DNA of 64,000 bases from 2-02-FULL-47-50 sp964479045 (GCA_964479045.1 CAYZJI010000006.1:1-64000); one strand, 5' to 3'. Counted from the first letter of the stretch, positions 10,024 through 19,623 are shown. The notes: a model not told the origin generated them from the letters alone. Made by a program: numbers and translations.

Positions 10024-10371
10024 ATGAAATACAAAGGCAGTTGCCATTGCGGCAGGATTGCATTTGAGGTTGAGGGTGAACTCACCGGGGCGATGGCGTG
10101 TAATTGTTCCATCTGTTCACGCAAGGGATCACTGCTGTGGTTTGTGCCACGAGACTCGCTGAAATTACTGACACCTGAATCCGATATCAGCACCTATACC
10201 TTCAACCGGCATGCCATCAAACACCAGTTCTGCAGTGTCTGTGGCATGCATCCCTATGGTGAAGGCACCAGCCCGGATGGAACGCGTACCGCGGCCATCA
10301 ACATCCGCTGTCTTGAGGACATAGATTTGGAAAGTATTCCCGTTCAGCATTTTGATGGACGATCGCTTTAA
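10024..10371 (+). CDS. GFA / CENP-V family zinc protein
   Basis: A 115-residue protein of the glutathione-dependent formaldehyde-activating (GFA/CENP-V) family. Paired zinc-binding cysteines are visible as CHCG near 7-10, CNCSIC near 26-31 and CSVCG near 72-76. It has a good ribosome site (AAGGAA) before the ATG. Many members are annotated as S-(hydroxymethyl)glutathione synthase, but that activity is doubtful for most of the family, so only the fold is called. Confidence 0.85.
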   Translation: MKYKGSCHCGRIAFEVEGELTGAMACNCSICSRKGSLLWFVPRDSLKLLTPESDISTYTFNRHAIKHQFCSVCGMHPYGEGTSPDGTRTAAINIRCLEDIDLESIPVQHFDGRSL

Positions 10372-10383
10372 TATAATGGTTAT

Positions 10384-10416
10384 AACTGGATACCGGCGTA
10401 CGCCGGTATGACGGCC
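10384..10416. repeat. Intergenic palindromic repeat (20-bp perfect palindrome)
   Basis: ATACCGGCGTACGCCGGTAT at 10390-10409 is a perfect 20-base palindrome flanked by CTGG and GACGG. It resembles the dispersed proteobacterial intergenic repeats of the TGGATxCCGGC...GCCGGxATGACGG type. It sits in the gap after the GFA gene. No second copy was noticed in this window. Confidence 0.6.
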
Positions 10417-10545
10417 AGTCAATACCACAGAAATCCTCGATTCCTTTCTGGACAAACGTGTCATTTGTTTGATTAAGGTCGGATAGTACGGGAAGAACTG
10501 ATATAGTAATTGCGTATCTTGCCGGTTATCCATTCAGAGGTTTCC

Positions 10546-10932
10546 ATGACATTTTTACGCAGTACCTCTTTGTTATTACTGCTGGCCATATCTGCGTGCA
10601 AAACCGTGCGCCATGAATACGTGGCACCGGAAGATCCGGAAGGCCGGCAATGCGTAGCACACTGTGCCTCGATCCGGGAAGGGTGCCGTGCCAACGAAGA
10701 CCAGCGCGCGCTCGCCGAACAGTCTTTGTGTGAACAGAATGTGGAAGCGGACTATTACGCCTGCATGGACCATGCCCGGAACAACAAACAGCAATACCGG
10801 TGCAATGAAGAGCGGCGGACCTGCAGTGAATATTCAGATTACGACCCGCCTGATTATTACCGCTGCAGTGATGAATACAACCAGTGTTATGCCGACTGCG
10901 GCGGCGAAGTCTACGAAATTACCGAAGAGTGA
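10546..10932 (+). CDS. Cysteine-rich lipoprotein of unknown function
   Basis: A 128-residue predicted lipoprotein. The start at 10546 is chosen because CAGAGG lies upstream and the protein then opens with a lipoprotein signal ending LAISAC (acylated Cys about residue 16). The mature part is rich in Cys (at least eight) in spaced patterns such as CVAHC, CRANE, CNEERRTC and CYADCGG, which suggests disulfides in the periplasm. I recognise no family. Its stop overlaps the GTG start of the next gene. Confidence 0.65.
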   Translation: MTFLRSTSLLLLLAISACKTVRHEYVAPEDPEGRQCVAHCASIREGCRANEDQRALAEQSLCEQNVEADYYACMDHARNNKQQYRCNEERRTCSEYSDYDPPDYYRCSDEYNQCYADCGGEVYEITEE

Positions 10933-11492
10933 ACCGCATTAGCTTTCACAAACTCTCGCACGATTTCTTTAACCGGCCTACACTCAATGTGGCCCGCGAT
11001 CTGCTGGGGAAATTTATTGTAAGGAATGTCCATCGCCGGAACATCGTGGCGATGATCACTGAAGTGGAAGCCTATAAAGGACCGCAGGACCGCGCCTGCC
11101 ACGGTTATGCATGGCGCCGCACTCCCAGACTCGAACCGCTTTATGACGATGGCGGAACGGTTTATGTTTATCTCATCTATGGCATTCATTGGCTTCTCAA
11201 TTTCAGCAGTGCAGGCAAGGACAAGCCGGAGGGTATTTTGATACGAGGGATCATGGCTGCTCCGGATCAGGAACGGAAAATGATCGTGGGGCCGGGCCGG
11301 GTCACCCGATATCTGCAGATCAATAAAAAACAGGACGGCAAACACATCACCGAACTTAAAGAGATGTGGCTGGAAGATCGGGGCGTGCGTATCCCTGCAG
11401 GAAATATTCAGAAAGGACCGCGCATTGGTATCGATTATGCCGGGCCCTACTGGGCAGCACGGCCCTGGCGTTTCTGGATTAAACCTGAATAA
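10929..11492 (+). CDS. 3-methyladenine DNA glycosylase (Mpg/AAG type)
   Basis: A 187-residue alkyladenine DNA glycosylase-like protein that would remove alkylated or deaminated purines in base-excision repair. Family motifs are ARDLLGK, TEVEAY with the catalytic Glu, DRACHGY, YVYLIYGIH and the C-terminal GPRIGIDYAG. The GTG at 10929 is chosen as start because it overlaps the upstream stop (GTGA) and gives the usual N-terminus (FFNRPTLNVARDLLG). Confidence 0.9.
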   Translation: MNRISFHKLSHDFFNRPTLNVARDLLGKFIVRNVHRRNIVAMITEVEAYKGPQDRACHGYAWRRTPRLEPLYDDGGTVYVYLIYGIHWLLNFSSAGKDKPEGILIRGIMAAPDQERKMIVGPGRVTRYLQINKKQDGKHITELKEMWLEDRGVRIPAGNIQKGPRIGIDYAGPYWAARPWRFWIKPE

Positions 11493-11572
11493 AGGCTGGG
11501 ACAATTCCCGTGGTGAAACAGGAATCACCACTGACCTGATATGATGATGTAATTTACTGAATGGGTGATTCC

Positions 11573-12280
11573 ATGCGGCTTAACAAATTCATTGCCGAAT
11601 CCGGGCTCTGTTCCCGTCGTGAAGCCGATGGCTGGATTGAACAGGGCCGTGTGCGTGTCAATGGCCGCGTGGCGACATTGGGCACGGTGGTGAATGAAGG
11701 TGACGAAGTGCGCGTCAATGGACGGATCCTCGGTGCCCGGCGAAAAAAACATGTCTATCTTGCCCTCAACAAGCCGCGCGGCATTACCACTACAACGGAT
11801 CGGAATGTTCCTGAAAATATCATCAGCCTGATTAATCATCCGCAACGGATTTTCCCCATTGGCCGGCTGGACAAGGAATCGGAAGGTTTGATCCTGCTGA
11901 CCAGTGACGGTGATATCGTTAACGAGATCCTGCGCTATGAAAATCGCCATGAAAAAGAATATATCGTAACTGTCACCCGGCCGGTGACACAAGAATTCCT
12001 GGGCGGCATGGCACGGGGGGTGCGGTTACCGGAACTGAATGTGGTGACCAAACCCTGCCAGGCCAGCTTTATGAATGATCATACCTTCCGGATTATTCTG
12101 ACCCAGGGCCTGAACCGGCAGATCCGGCGTATGTGTGAAGTGTTCGGCTATGGCATCAAACGCCTGCAACGCGTGCGCATCATGCATATCCGTCTTGGCC
12201 GCCTGAAACCCGGTCACTGGCGCGAGCTTACAGCTGATGAATTACAGGGATTGTTGCCCCGCAAAAAGGAGAACGCCTGA
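11573..12280 (+). CDS. rluF: 23S rRNA pseudouridine synthase RluF-like
   Basis: A 235-residue RsuA-family enzyme. An S4 RNA-binding domain (about 1-60, RLNKFIAESGLCSRREAD) precedes the catalytic domain with the conserved GRLDKESEGL containing the active-site Asp. It closely resembles RluF, which modifies U2604 of 23S rRNA, including GLNRQIRRMCE. The ATG at 11573 is preferred over one four codons upstream because GGGTGA precedes it. RluF of E. coli has a long basic tail that is absent here. Confidence 0.85.
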   Translation: MRLNKFIAESGLCSRREADGWIEQGRVRVNGRVATLGTVVNEGDEVRVNGRILGARRKKHVYLALNKPRGITTTTDRNVPENIISLINHPQRIFPIGRLDKESEGLILLTSDGDIVNEILRYENRHEKEYIVTVTRPVTQEFLGGMARGVRLPELNVVTKPCQASFMNDHTFRIILTQGLNRQIRRMCEVFGYGIKRLQRVRIMHIRLGRLKPGHWRELTADELQGLLPRKKENA

Positions 12281-12391
12281 AACCTTTTAATCCCGTTCTG
12301 ATACAGCCATTACCTTGAAACACATGTTGGTGCCATAATAAAGCCTTAAGGACAGCCATAAACATTAATAAACCTGAAAAAATCAGACAGG

Positions 12392-13519
12392 ATGTTAATC
12401 CAGATGGATAACCCGGTTAAACGTGATGATGATCCGTTAGCTGACAACGTACCTGGAATAAAGGCGGGTTATATCTCCCGCAGTGACCAGATGTACTGGC
12501 GGCTGTTCAGGCACGGGATGCAATTTGCGATTGCCGTGCATGCCGCATTTATATTTTTATTCTATTTTCTCGGCGCCCACCTGCTTGCGGCAGTCAACAT
12601 TTTCAGTGTCCTGCTTTATGTTTTGTGCCTGCATCTGTTGAACCGGCAAAAAAAACAACTGGTTATTCCATTATGCTGGTTTGAGGTCACCGGTCATGCC
12701 CTGCTCGCGGTATACAGTTTCGGGTGGGACAGCGGTTTTCATTATTATATGTTTCTCTTCATCCCCCTAATCTTTGCCAGCGCCACTCGCAAACTCGCGG
12801 CCATCATGCTGATGACCCTGTTCATCACATTCATCTATATCGCCATGGACCTTTTCATGCACACCACGGACCCGCTGATCACAGTTCAGCCACTGACTCT
12901 GGATGTGTTGAGATATTCAAATATTCTGGTCTGTTTTGTTTTTCTTGGATACGTGACTTTCATGTATATCCAGATGGTGCGCGAAGCAGAAAGCAGCCTG
13001 GCCCTGATTGCCACCACCGATCCGTTGACCGGACTGTATAACCGCCGTTATCTGCTGGAGCTGGTGGACTATGAGATCCGTCAGCATAAACGCACCATGA
13101 AACCCCTGGCTTTTATTATTCTTGATATTGATGATTTCAAGTACATCAATGATAAATACGGTCATCTGGCCGGGGATGAGGCGCTCAGGGTCTCCAGCAA
13201 AATACTGCAGAGCGAACTGCGTGAGAAAGACAGTATTGCCCGCTGGGGCGGAGAGGAATTCCTCATACTCCTCCCGGAAACCGACCTCGACAGCGCCAGA
13301 GATATTGCTGAACGGCTGCGCAAGATGATAAGTGCCATTCGTATTTTCTATACCGGCACAAGCGAGCAATCCGGGCGTTATGATTTCGGGATCACCATGA
13401 CATTTGGTGTTACAGCCTACCTGGAGAATGAAGAGATTGACCGGTGCATTGCCCGGGCTGACAAGGCCCTTTATCACGGAAAACAAAATGGCAAAAATCG
13501 TGTCGAAATTTTCCAATAA
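12392..13519 (+). CDS. Membrane-bound diguanylate cyclase (GGDEF)
   Basis: A 375-residue protein with about six hydrophobic segments in residues 30-205 followed by a GGDEF domain (about 210-375). The active-site motif reads RWGGEEF at 284-290, so it should be catalytically competent for making c-di-GMP from two GTP. The product-inhibition site RxxD is present five residues before it (REKD, 277-280). An alternative ATG at 12404 has a slightly better placed ribosome site. The only other c-di-GMP enzyme in the window is the HD-GYP protein near 26 kb. Confidence 0.9.
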   Translation: MLIQMDNPVKRDDDPLADNVPGIKAGYISRSDQMYWRLFRHGMQFAIAVHAAFIFLFYFLGAHLLAAVNIFSVLLYVLCLHLLNRQKKQLVIPLCWFEVTGHALLAVYSFGWDSGFHYYMFLFIPLIFASATRKLAAIMLMTLFITFIYIAMDLFMHTTDPLITVQPLTLDVLRYSNILVCFVFLGYVTFMYIQMVREAESSLALIATTDPLTGLYNRRYLLELVDYEIRQHKRTMKPLAFIILDIDDFKYINDKYGHLAGDEALRVSSKILQSELREKDSIARWGGEEFLILLPETDLDSARDIAERLRKMISAIRIFYTGTSEQSGRYDFGITMTFGVTAYLENEEIDRCIARADKALYHGKQNGKNRVEIFQ

Positions 13520-13649
13520 TACCTGATTTGAACATCCACAGCGTGATGTCGCGGGATGTTTACAAATATTGCCCTGCAGGTGTTTACCAGACATTATCTT
13601 TAACGTAGTCTGCCAGTGATACTTTTCAGGATTATTTTTCCGGAACCTG

Positions 13650-15413
13650 ATGCACGATATACATTTTATACAGGATCTCGCCGTGGTCATGCTGGTGGCC
13701 GGACTGGTCACCGTTCTTTTTCATCAACTCAAACAACCGGTCGTACTGGGCTATATTATCGCCGGTGCAGTCATCGGGCCGTATACTCCACCCTTTCCGC
13801 TGATCGCCAGTGAAGACACCATCCGTACGCTGGCGGAACTGGGCGTGATATTCCTGTTGTTTTCACTGGGACTGGAATTCAGCCTGAAAAAACTGAAAGC
13901 CGTTGGCATCACCGCGTTCATTGCCGCAATGGCGGAAATCATCCTGATGCTGTGGGTGGGCTATGAAATCGGGCGCATGTTTGACTGGAACACCATGGAT
14001 GCCATTTTCCTTGGCGCCATGCTGGCCATCTCCTCCACCACGATCATCATCAAGGCACTGGAAGAACTCGGCAAGAAAGAGGAGCGTTTTGCACAACTGA
14101 TCTTTGGCATCCTGATTGTCGAGGACATACTGGCAATTGCCATCATCGCCCTGCTCTCCGGCATCGCGCAAACCGGCGAGATTGATGCGACTACCGCATT
14201 TCAATCCATCGGCACGCTCACAGTATTCATGGTAGCAACGGTATTAATCGGTCTCCTGACCGTGCCTCGCATCATTGCCTATGTCGCCCGTTTCCACAGT
14301 AATGAAATGATGCTCATCACCGTGCTGGCACTGTGTTTTGGTTTTTGCCTGCTGGTTGCAAAACTCGATTACAGTGTGGCCCTTGGCGCGTTCCTCATGG
14401 GTGCCATCATGGCCGAAGCGCGCGAGCTGGATCAGATCGAGCGCCTGATAGAACCGGTGCGTGACATGTTCAGCGCCATATTCTTTGTGGCAATAGGCAT
14501 GCTGATCGATCCGAAGATGCTGATGGAATACGCTTTACCGATTGTTGTGATCACTGTGGCGGTGATCATGGGCAAAGTGATTACCTGTTCACTCGGGTCA
14601 TTTCTCGCCGGCAACGACGGCCAGACCTCATTGCGTGTCGGAATGGGGCTTGCCCAGATTGGTGAATTCTCATTCATCATTGCCTCACTGGGTCTGAGCC
14701 TGCAGGTTACCAGTGATTTTCTTTATCCGATTGCCGTGGCAGTTGCAGCCATCACCACCCTGTTTACACCCTACCTCATCCGTGCTTCAGATACAGTAAC
14801 CCTGCACGGCCGCCGGTTGTTGCCCGGGCCGCTGCTGAATTTCATGAATCTCTATACGGCATGGGTCAGTCGCATCAGGATTCGTGGCGACAAGGCCATA
14901 CTTGCGGCTGTAATACGCCGCAGTGTGTGGATCATCATCGTGAATCTGTTATTGATCACCGGAGTGTTTCTGTTCTTTGCCTACCTCGCCCGGCTGGAAC
15001 TGGAAATCATGCCTGAATTGGTTGCGGCCAATGAAGTCATGGAGAAAACACTGTTATGGTCTGTGGCGGTATTTATCAGCCTGCCCCTGTTTGTGGCGAC
15101 GTTCCGTAAAATCCAGGCGTTGAGCATGCTGCTTGCGGATATCAGCATCCCACAGGGTCGTGACGGTGATTTGAGCCGGGCTGCGCGCAAGGTACTTGCA
15201 CAGGCCATACCCGTTGCTGCCGTCGCGGGATTTGCATTGATGGTACTTGCCCTGAGCTCGACTTTGCTGCCACCGCGAAACGTGCTGATTGTACTTGGAA
15301 TACTCTTTACATTCCTGACCCTGCTGTTCTGGAGCCGGTTCGTCAGTATTTATTCAAAACTGCAGATCGCACTCAAGGAAACGCTGGAAAAGGACCAGGA
15401 ATCACATCACTGA
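13650..15413 (+). CDS. Kef/CPA2-type cation:proton antiporter
   Basis: A 587-residue inner-membrane protein of the monovalent cation:proton antiporter-2 family. Residues about 5-380 hold the roughly twelve membrane segments of the Na+/H+ exchanger fold, with LGVIFLLFSLGLEFS and GAFLMGAIMAE motifs. Instead of the usual TrkA-N nucleotide-binding domain, the C-terminus carries two or three more hydrophobic segments (about 430-460, 470-490 and 515-570), as in some YbaL/KefB-like short forms. It probably exchanges K+ or Na+ for H+. Confidence 0.85.
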   Translation: MHDIHFIQDLAVVMLVAGLVTVLFHQLKQPVVLGYIIAGAVIGPYTPPFPLIASEDTIRTLAELGVIFLLFSLGLEFSLKKLKAVGITAFIAAMAEIILMLWVGYEIGRMFDWNTMDAIFLGAMLAISSTTIIIKALEELGKKEERFAQLIFGILIVEDILAIAIIALLSGIAQTGEIDATTAFQSIGTLTVFMVATVLIGLLTVPRIIAYVARFHSNEMMLITVLALCFGFCLLVAKLDYSVALGAFLMGAIMAEARELDQIERLIEPVRDMFSAIFFVAIGMLIDPKMLMEYALPIVVITVAVIMGKVITCSLGSFLAGNDGQTSLRVGMGLAQIGEFSFIIASLGLSLQVTSDFLYPIAVAVAAITTLFTPYLIRASDTVTLHGRRLLPGPLLNFMNLYTAWVSRIRIRGDKAILAAVIRRSVWIIIVNLLLITGVFLFFAYLARLELEIMPELVAANEVMEKTLLWSVAVFISLPLFVATFRKIQALSMLLADISIPQGRDGDLSRAARKVLAQAIPVAAVAGFALMVLALSSTLLPPRNVLIVLGILFTFLTLLFWSRFVSIYSKLQIALKETLEKDQESHH

Positions 15414-15418
15414 TTTGA

Positions 15419-16012
15419 TCAGGCAATCAGTTTCTCGAATTCGGCAAAACTCTGCACCGGACCATCGGCGGTAATATCCATGCCGAGCTGCCGGGCGATC
15501 TGGGTAATGGAAAAAATTCCCCGGACGTAATAGCCGAGTCCCCGATCATCGGCTTCGACGACAATCGCATGCTGGCGTCTGGCCTCGCGCAGTTTCGTCA
15601 CTACATCGCGCACAGTCGCATGTTCGACATCACGATAATTGAACGGATTCAGCACTGCACGAGGAGTCATGATCTGGCTGACCAGTATTTCTTCACGCTT
15701 GATGCGATCACGGGTCATGATCGTCACGGGCTTTTCACCCATGATGTCACGCGCAGTAATCAGTCCCTCCAGCAAACCATTTTCATTCACCACCACCAGC
15801 AGCCTTACGCCGACATGTTTCATCAATTGCAGGGCAAAATCGAGGGTCTGGTTCGGATTAATGGAAATCGCGCGGGTTTTTTTGAGATCAGTCATCGCCC
15901 AGATGGCGGGCGTGCTGAGTGTCAGTGGTTCCGGCATTCGTTTCGGCAACAAATACACCGGCGCCTCTGTATCGAGGTTAAATGCATCCAGTTTATGCGC
16001 GTAGGTCGTCAT
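15419..16012 (-). CDS. Twin CBS-domain protein
   Basis: A 197-residue cytosolic protein with two CBS motifs (about 40-110 and 120-185; LLVVVNENGLLEGLITARDIMG and HAIVVEADDRGLGYYVRGI fragments). CBS pairs bind adenosyl nucleotides and act as sensors. The start at 16012 is chosen for GGGAGG six bases upstream rather than an ATG eight codons earlier. It converges with the antiporter gene, leaving five bases between stops. Partner protein unknown. Confidence 0.8.
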   Translation of the reverse strand: MTTYAHKLDAFNLDTEAPVYLLPKRMPEPLTLSTPAIWAMTDLKKTRAISINPNQTLDFALQLMKHVGVRLLVVVNENGLLEGLITARDIMGEKPVTIMTRDRIKREEILVSQIMTPRAVLNPFNYRDVEHATVRDVVTKLREARRQHAIVVEADDRGLGYYVRGIFSITQIARQLGMDITADGPVQSFAEFEKLIA

Positions 16013-16018
16013 GGCCTG

Positions 16019-16024
16019 CCTCCC
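16019..16024 (-). promoter_or_regulatory. Ribosome binding site of the CBS-domain gene
   Basis: GGGAGG on the minus strand with a six-base spacer to the ATG at 16012; it decides this start over the upstream in-frame ATG at 16036. Confidence 0.7.
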
Positions 16025-16122
16025 ATGCTTCTGCATCCGGTACGCAGGAAATTTATGAGTCCCTTGAAATAAAGTATAGCAGCAGATTATTTGGTGACAG
16101 GTCGAATAAAACCTCTTTTATT

Positions 16123-17277
16123 TCAATCGCGTATCCATATCCAGGCGATGATCCATGCCAGTGCTGCCATGATGGCCGCACCGGAAAATGTAATCAACGG
16201 ACCAGCGCTGTCCCACAGGTAACCGCTGAACAGGCTCCCTGCCGCCATGCCTGCACCAAAACCGATGCTGCTGTACAAGGCCTGGCCGCGGCCCTGCAAT
16301 TTACCGCGAAAGAATTTATGGATGTAAAGGATCGCCACCGTATGATAAACACCGAAAGTCGCCGCATGCAGTAACTGGCCGATGATCAGAATAATTTCGT
16401 GTTCAACATACAAGCCTGTCAACAACCAGCGGATCACTGAAAACACCATACTGGCCATTAACAGGGTGTGCAGATTACTGCCATGGATCAAGCGCTGCAT
16501 GTAGAGAAATACGAATACTTCGGCAATCACCGCCAGCGCCCACATCTGGCCGATGAATTCGTTATCGTAACCGTGGTCTTCAAGGTAAATGGAATAGAAC
16601 GTGTAATACGGGCCATGGCTTGCCAGCATCAGGAAACAGACAGCAAAGGTGGCCAGTACCTGTGGCTGCAGCAGAATATCCCTGAGCGATAGCTGATCCG
16701 CTCCGGAATGCTGCACGGTCTGTTCCGGTACTATCAGACTCACCAGCCAGACGATGATCATCGAACCGAATACCAGCACAGGGACATATTCGATACTGAT
16801 CCTCTCAAACATGATCCCCAGCGCCCACACGGTGATGATGAAACTGATCGATCCCCACACGCGGATATTGGTGTAGGCGTGCGCAGACTCACCAAGATGG
16901 GCCAGTGTAGCGGCTTCAATCTGGGGCAGTGATGCACTCCAGAACAATGAAAACAGAAACAAAATAATGGCCAGCCCCCAGAAATCCTGGACAAACAGTG
17001 CAGCACTGAAACTGATGGCGGAACACAACGAGGCTATCCGGATCACACGCATGCGTTTACCGGTGTGATCGACGATCCAGCCCCAGAGCGTGGTGATAAA
17101 AATCTTGGTCACAACAACGATGGCGGACAGTATCCCGATCTGCTCGGCATTCATCCCTATGGCTTTCAGATACAGTGACCAGTACGGCAAAAAAATGCCG
17201 ACCGTTATAAAAAACAGAAAATAAAATCCGGACAGGCGCCAGTAGGGTACGCCTTGGGCGTGACCGTGAAGCGTCAT
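16123..17277 (-). CDS. MFS transporter of the PPP (HcaT-like) family
   Basis: A 384-residue protein with about twelve membrane segments and the opening PYWRLSGFYFLFF and FLPYWSLYLKAIG motifs typical of the 3-phenylpropionate transporter (HcaT-like) branch of the major facilitator superfamily. The substrate is unknown. The start codon and first codons (MTLHGH) lie within the GTGAAGC-type repeat, and there is no normal ribosome site. It lies downstream of aroC on the same strand; an aroC-MFS neighbourhood is also known in pseudomonads. Confidence 0.82.
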   Translation of the reverse strand: MTLHGHAQGVPYWRLSGFYFLFFITVGIFLPYWSLYLKAIGMNAEQIGILSAIVVVTKIFITTLWGWIVDHTGKRMRVIRIASLCSAISFSAALFVQDFWGLAIILFLFSLFWSASLPQIEAATLAHLGESAHAYTNIRVWGSISFIITVWALGIMFERISIEYVPVLVFGSMIIVWLVSLIVPEQTVQHSGADQLSLRDILLQPQVLATFAVCFLMLASHGPYYTFYSIYLEDHGYDNEFIGQMWALAVIAEVFVFLYMQRLIHGSNLHTLLMASMVFSVIRWLLTGLYVEHEIILIIGQLLHAATFGVYHTVAILYIHKFFRGKLQGRGQALYSSIGFGAGMAAGSLFSGYLWDSAGPLITFSGAAIMAALAWIIAWIWIRD

Positions 17278-17325
17278 TCGTGAAGCGTGAAGCGGAAGTA
17301 AATTAAATACGAGATACGCTTCACG
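17265..17325. repeat. Heptamer repeat cluster between MFS gene and aroC
   Basis: Three GTGAAGC units (near 17266, 17280 and 17287) are followed by an inverted GCTTCAC near 17318. They are the same heptamer that forms the tandem array at 1-53. The cluster spans the start of the MFS gene. Confidence 0.65.
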
Positions 17326-17334
17326 AGATACGTC

Positions 17335-18438
17335 TTATTTCTTTACAGTAGCCGGCACCACAGGCGTGCCTGACTTCACATCTCCACACTGGGCACGATG
17401 CCGTAACACATGATCCATCAACACCAGCGCCAGCATGGCTTCGGCGATAGGCGTGGCGCGGATGCCGACACAGGGATCATGGCGGCCGGTGGTGATCACT
17501 TCAGCTTCATGACCGTGCACATCTATGGTTTTGCCCGGCAGGCGGATACTTGAAGTAGGTTTCAGGGCCATACTCACCACCACATCCTGCCCCGTGGAAA
17601 TCCCGCCGAGGATGCCTCCCGCATGATTACTCAAAAATCCCTGCGGTGTCATTTCATCACGATGTATCGTGCCCTTCTGGTTGATGGCCGCAAAACCTGC
17701 GCCGATCTCCACACCTTTGACGGCATTGATGCTCATCATGGCGCTGGCGATGTCGGCATCCAGCCGGCCAAACACGGGTTCGCCCAGACCGACAGGGACA
17801 CGTTCTGCAATCACATTGATGCGCGCGCCGATGGAATCACCTTCCTTGCGCAAGGCATCCATGTAGTTTTCCAGTTCATCCACACGTGATGCATCGGGGC
17901 AGAAAAATGGATTGTTGTCCACTTCGTTCCAATCTTTGAGGTCAATCGTGATGGGGCCGAGTTGCGCGAGATACCCGCGAATCACTACACCGTATTTTTC
18001 CCGCAGATATTTTTTGGCAATACCACCGGCCGCCACACGCATGCAGGTCTCGCGCGCGGAAGCACGGCCGCCACCACGGTAATCCCGCAGGCCGTATTTC
18101 TGTTGATAGGTGTAATCGGCATGGCCGGGGCGGAACATGTCCTTGATCTTGAAATAATCCTTGGATTTCTGATCTTCGTTTTCGATCAATAATCCTATCG
18201 GTGTGCCGGTGGTCACGCCTTCGAAAACACCAGAAAGAATTTTGACGGTATCAGATTCCTGGCGCTGCGTGACATGCCGCGACTTGCCGGGGCGACGCCG
18301 ATCCAGATCGTTCTGCAGATCCGCTTCCGTCAGGGCCAGTCCTGGTGGACAGCCATCGACAATACAGGCATACGCCGGCCCGTGGCTTTCGCCACAGGTG
18401 GTGAGGGTGAAAAGTTTACCGAAGGTATTACCGGACAT
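17335..18438 (-). CDS. aroC: Chorismate synthase
   Basis: A 367-residue AroC, the FMN-dependent enzyme that turns EPSP into chorismate, the last shared step of aromatic amino acid synthesis. Family signatures are GESHGPA near 16-22, [14 protein letters not shown] and [14 protein letters not shown], and the length is standard. It reads toward the MFS gene. An inverted REP pair lies just upstream, separating it from the pirin gene. Confidence 0.97.
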   Translation of the reverse strand: MSGNTFGKLFTLTTCGESHGPAYACIVDGCPPGLALTEADLQNDLDRRRPGKSRHVTQRQESDTVKILSGVFEGVTTGTPIGLLIENEDQKSKDYFKIKDMFRPGHADYTYQQKYGLRDYRGGGRASARETCMRVAAGGIAKKYLREKYGVVIRGYLAQLGPITIDLKDWNEVDNNPFFCPDASRVDELENYMDALRKEGDSIGARINVIAERVPVGLGEPVFGRLDADIASAMMSINAVKGVEIGAGFAAINQKGTIHRDEMTPQGFLSNHAGGILGGISTGQDVVVSMALKPTSSIRLPGKTIDVHGHEAEVITTGRHDPCVGIRATPIAEAMLALVLMDHVLRHRAQCGDVKSGTPVVPATVKK

Positions 18439-18491
18439 GGGCGGCTATTGTAGCGATTTATCGGTATGCCGTCCTGTCTTGCATAAATGAA

Positions 18492-18604
18492 TTCACCTTC
18501 CCCCTTGACGGGGGAAGGTTGGGATGGGGGTGAATAAAACACTATCAAATATCCGAAAAAATCACCCCCACCTCTATCCTCCCCCATCAAAGGGGGAGGA
18601 GGTA
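18492..18604. repeat. REPIN-like inverted pair of REP elements
   Basis: Two copies of an about 42-base GC-rich element in inverted orientation, at 18492-18533 and 18562-18604. Each carries its own hairpin: CCTTCCCCC/GGGGGAAGG (18496-18518) and CCTCCCCC/GGGGGAGG (18578-18599), each followed by a GGTxGGGGGTGA-type tail. The outer tails (GGGGGTGA at 18526-18533 and TCACCCCC at 18562-18569) can pair with each other across the 28-base AT-rich spacer. Confidence 0.85.
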
Positions 18605-18608
18605 AAAT

Positions 18609-19472
18609 TCAAGACAAGTCGCGGCCGAATTGACCCGTCTGAAAATCATAGATTGCCTTGCGGATCTCGTTTTCCGTATTCATCACAAATGGCCCGCGAC
18701 CCACAATCGGTTCATCGAAAGGCTCGCCACTCATTAATAATGCCGTGACTTCAGTCTCTGCCTTGAACGTAATCTCACTGCCCTGTCGATCAAATAACGC
18801 CAGTTGCGCTTCGCCAGCTGTTTGGCCCTCCGCAAAACCGGCCTTGCCTCTTAATATCGCCAGCGCCGCGGTGTGTCCATTCGCAAAATCAAAAGTGGCC
18901 GATGCACCTGCCACAAGATGCAGATCCCAGAGATTCATCGGCGTAAATGTGAGGGCCGGACCTTTGTGTCCCTGATATTCTCCGGCAATCACACGCAAAC
19001 TGCCTGCACCATCCAGTGGCACCTGCGGAATGTCTTTATTGAGCAAGGTCTGGTAACGTGGTTTGGTCATCTTCAGGCGGGCGGGCAAATTCACCCAAAG
19101 CTGTGCCATCTCCAATGCCCCACCTCGTTGGGTGAATGCTTCAGAATGCAGTTCTTCATGCAACACACCGGCTCCGGCCGTCATCCACTGCACATCACCC
19201 GGCCCGATCATCCCGCCATGTCCGGCGGAATCACGATGGGCGACTTCACCCTGATAAACAATAGTCACCGTTTCAAAACCCCGATGCGGATGTGACCCCA
19301 CACCGCGCGGTTGTGTGGCCGGTGGAAATTCCGCCGGACCGGCATAATCCAGCAACAGGAAAGGGCTGATTTGCGGCGCGAGTGTCTGGTAGGAAAACAA
19401 CGTGCGCACCGGAAAACCATCGCCGACCCAGTGAGCAGATTCATAATCATGGATACCCAGTAATTTTTTCAT
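18609..19472 (-). CDS. Pirin-family bicupin protein
   Basis: A 287-residue pirin. The metal-binding His set of the N-terminal cupin is visible in SHPHRGFETVTIVYQG, and DVQWMTAGAGVLHEE follows; the C-terminal cupin (about 165-280) matches the family. Bacterial pirins bind Fe or Ni and some act as quercetin dioxygenases or regulate metabolic enzymes; which applies here is unknown. Confidence 0.9.
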   Translation of the reverse strand: MKKLLGIHDYESAHWVGDGFPVRTLFSYQTLAPQISPFLLLDYAGPAEFPPATQPRGVGSHPHRGFETVTIVYQGEVAHRDSAGHGGMIGPGDVQWMTAGAGVLHEELHSEAFTQRGGALEMAQLWVNLPARLKMTKPRYQTLLNKDIPQVPLDGAGSLRVIAGEYQGHKGPALTFTPMNLWDLHLVAGASATFDFANGHTAALAILRGKAGFAEGQTAGEAQLALFDRQGSEITFKAETEVTALLMSGEPFDEPIVGRGPFVMNTENEIRKAIYDFQTGQFGRDLS

Positions 19473-19542
19473 GGCAGGATAATGAAATATTTATTGATGG
19501 ATAGCAACATACTCACCGTCAACAGTCTAATATTGACAATAA

Positions 19543-19568
19543 GGATTTGTCGCTTTGCTCGAAATGAC
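19543..19568. repeat. Half copy of GTCATTTCGA MITE-like element
   Basis: GGATTTGTCGCTTTGCTCGAAATGAC matches the right end of the dispersed element seen at 25439-25510, 44413-44500 and 52234-52302. I see no left end upstream, so it is a solo end. Confidence 0.65.
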
Positions 19569-19623
19569 ATACTTATTGAGAATTTTGTTGATATTCAAGC
19601 TGATTAACATACTCTTTGATTCT

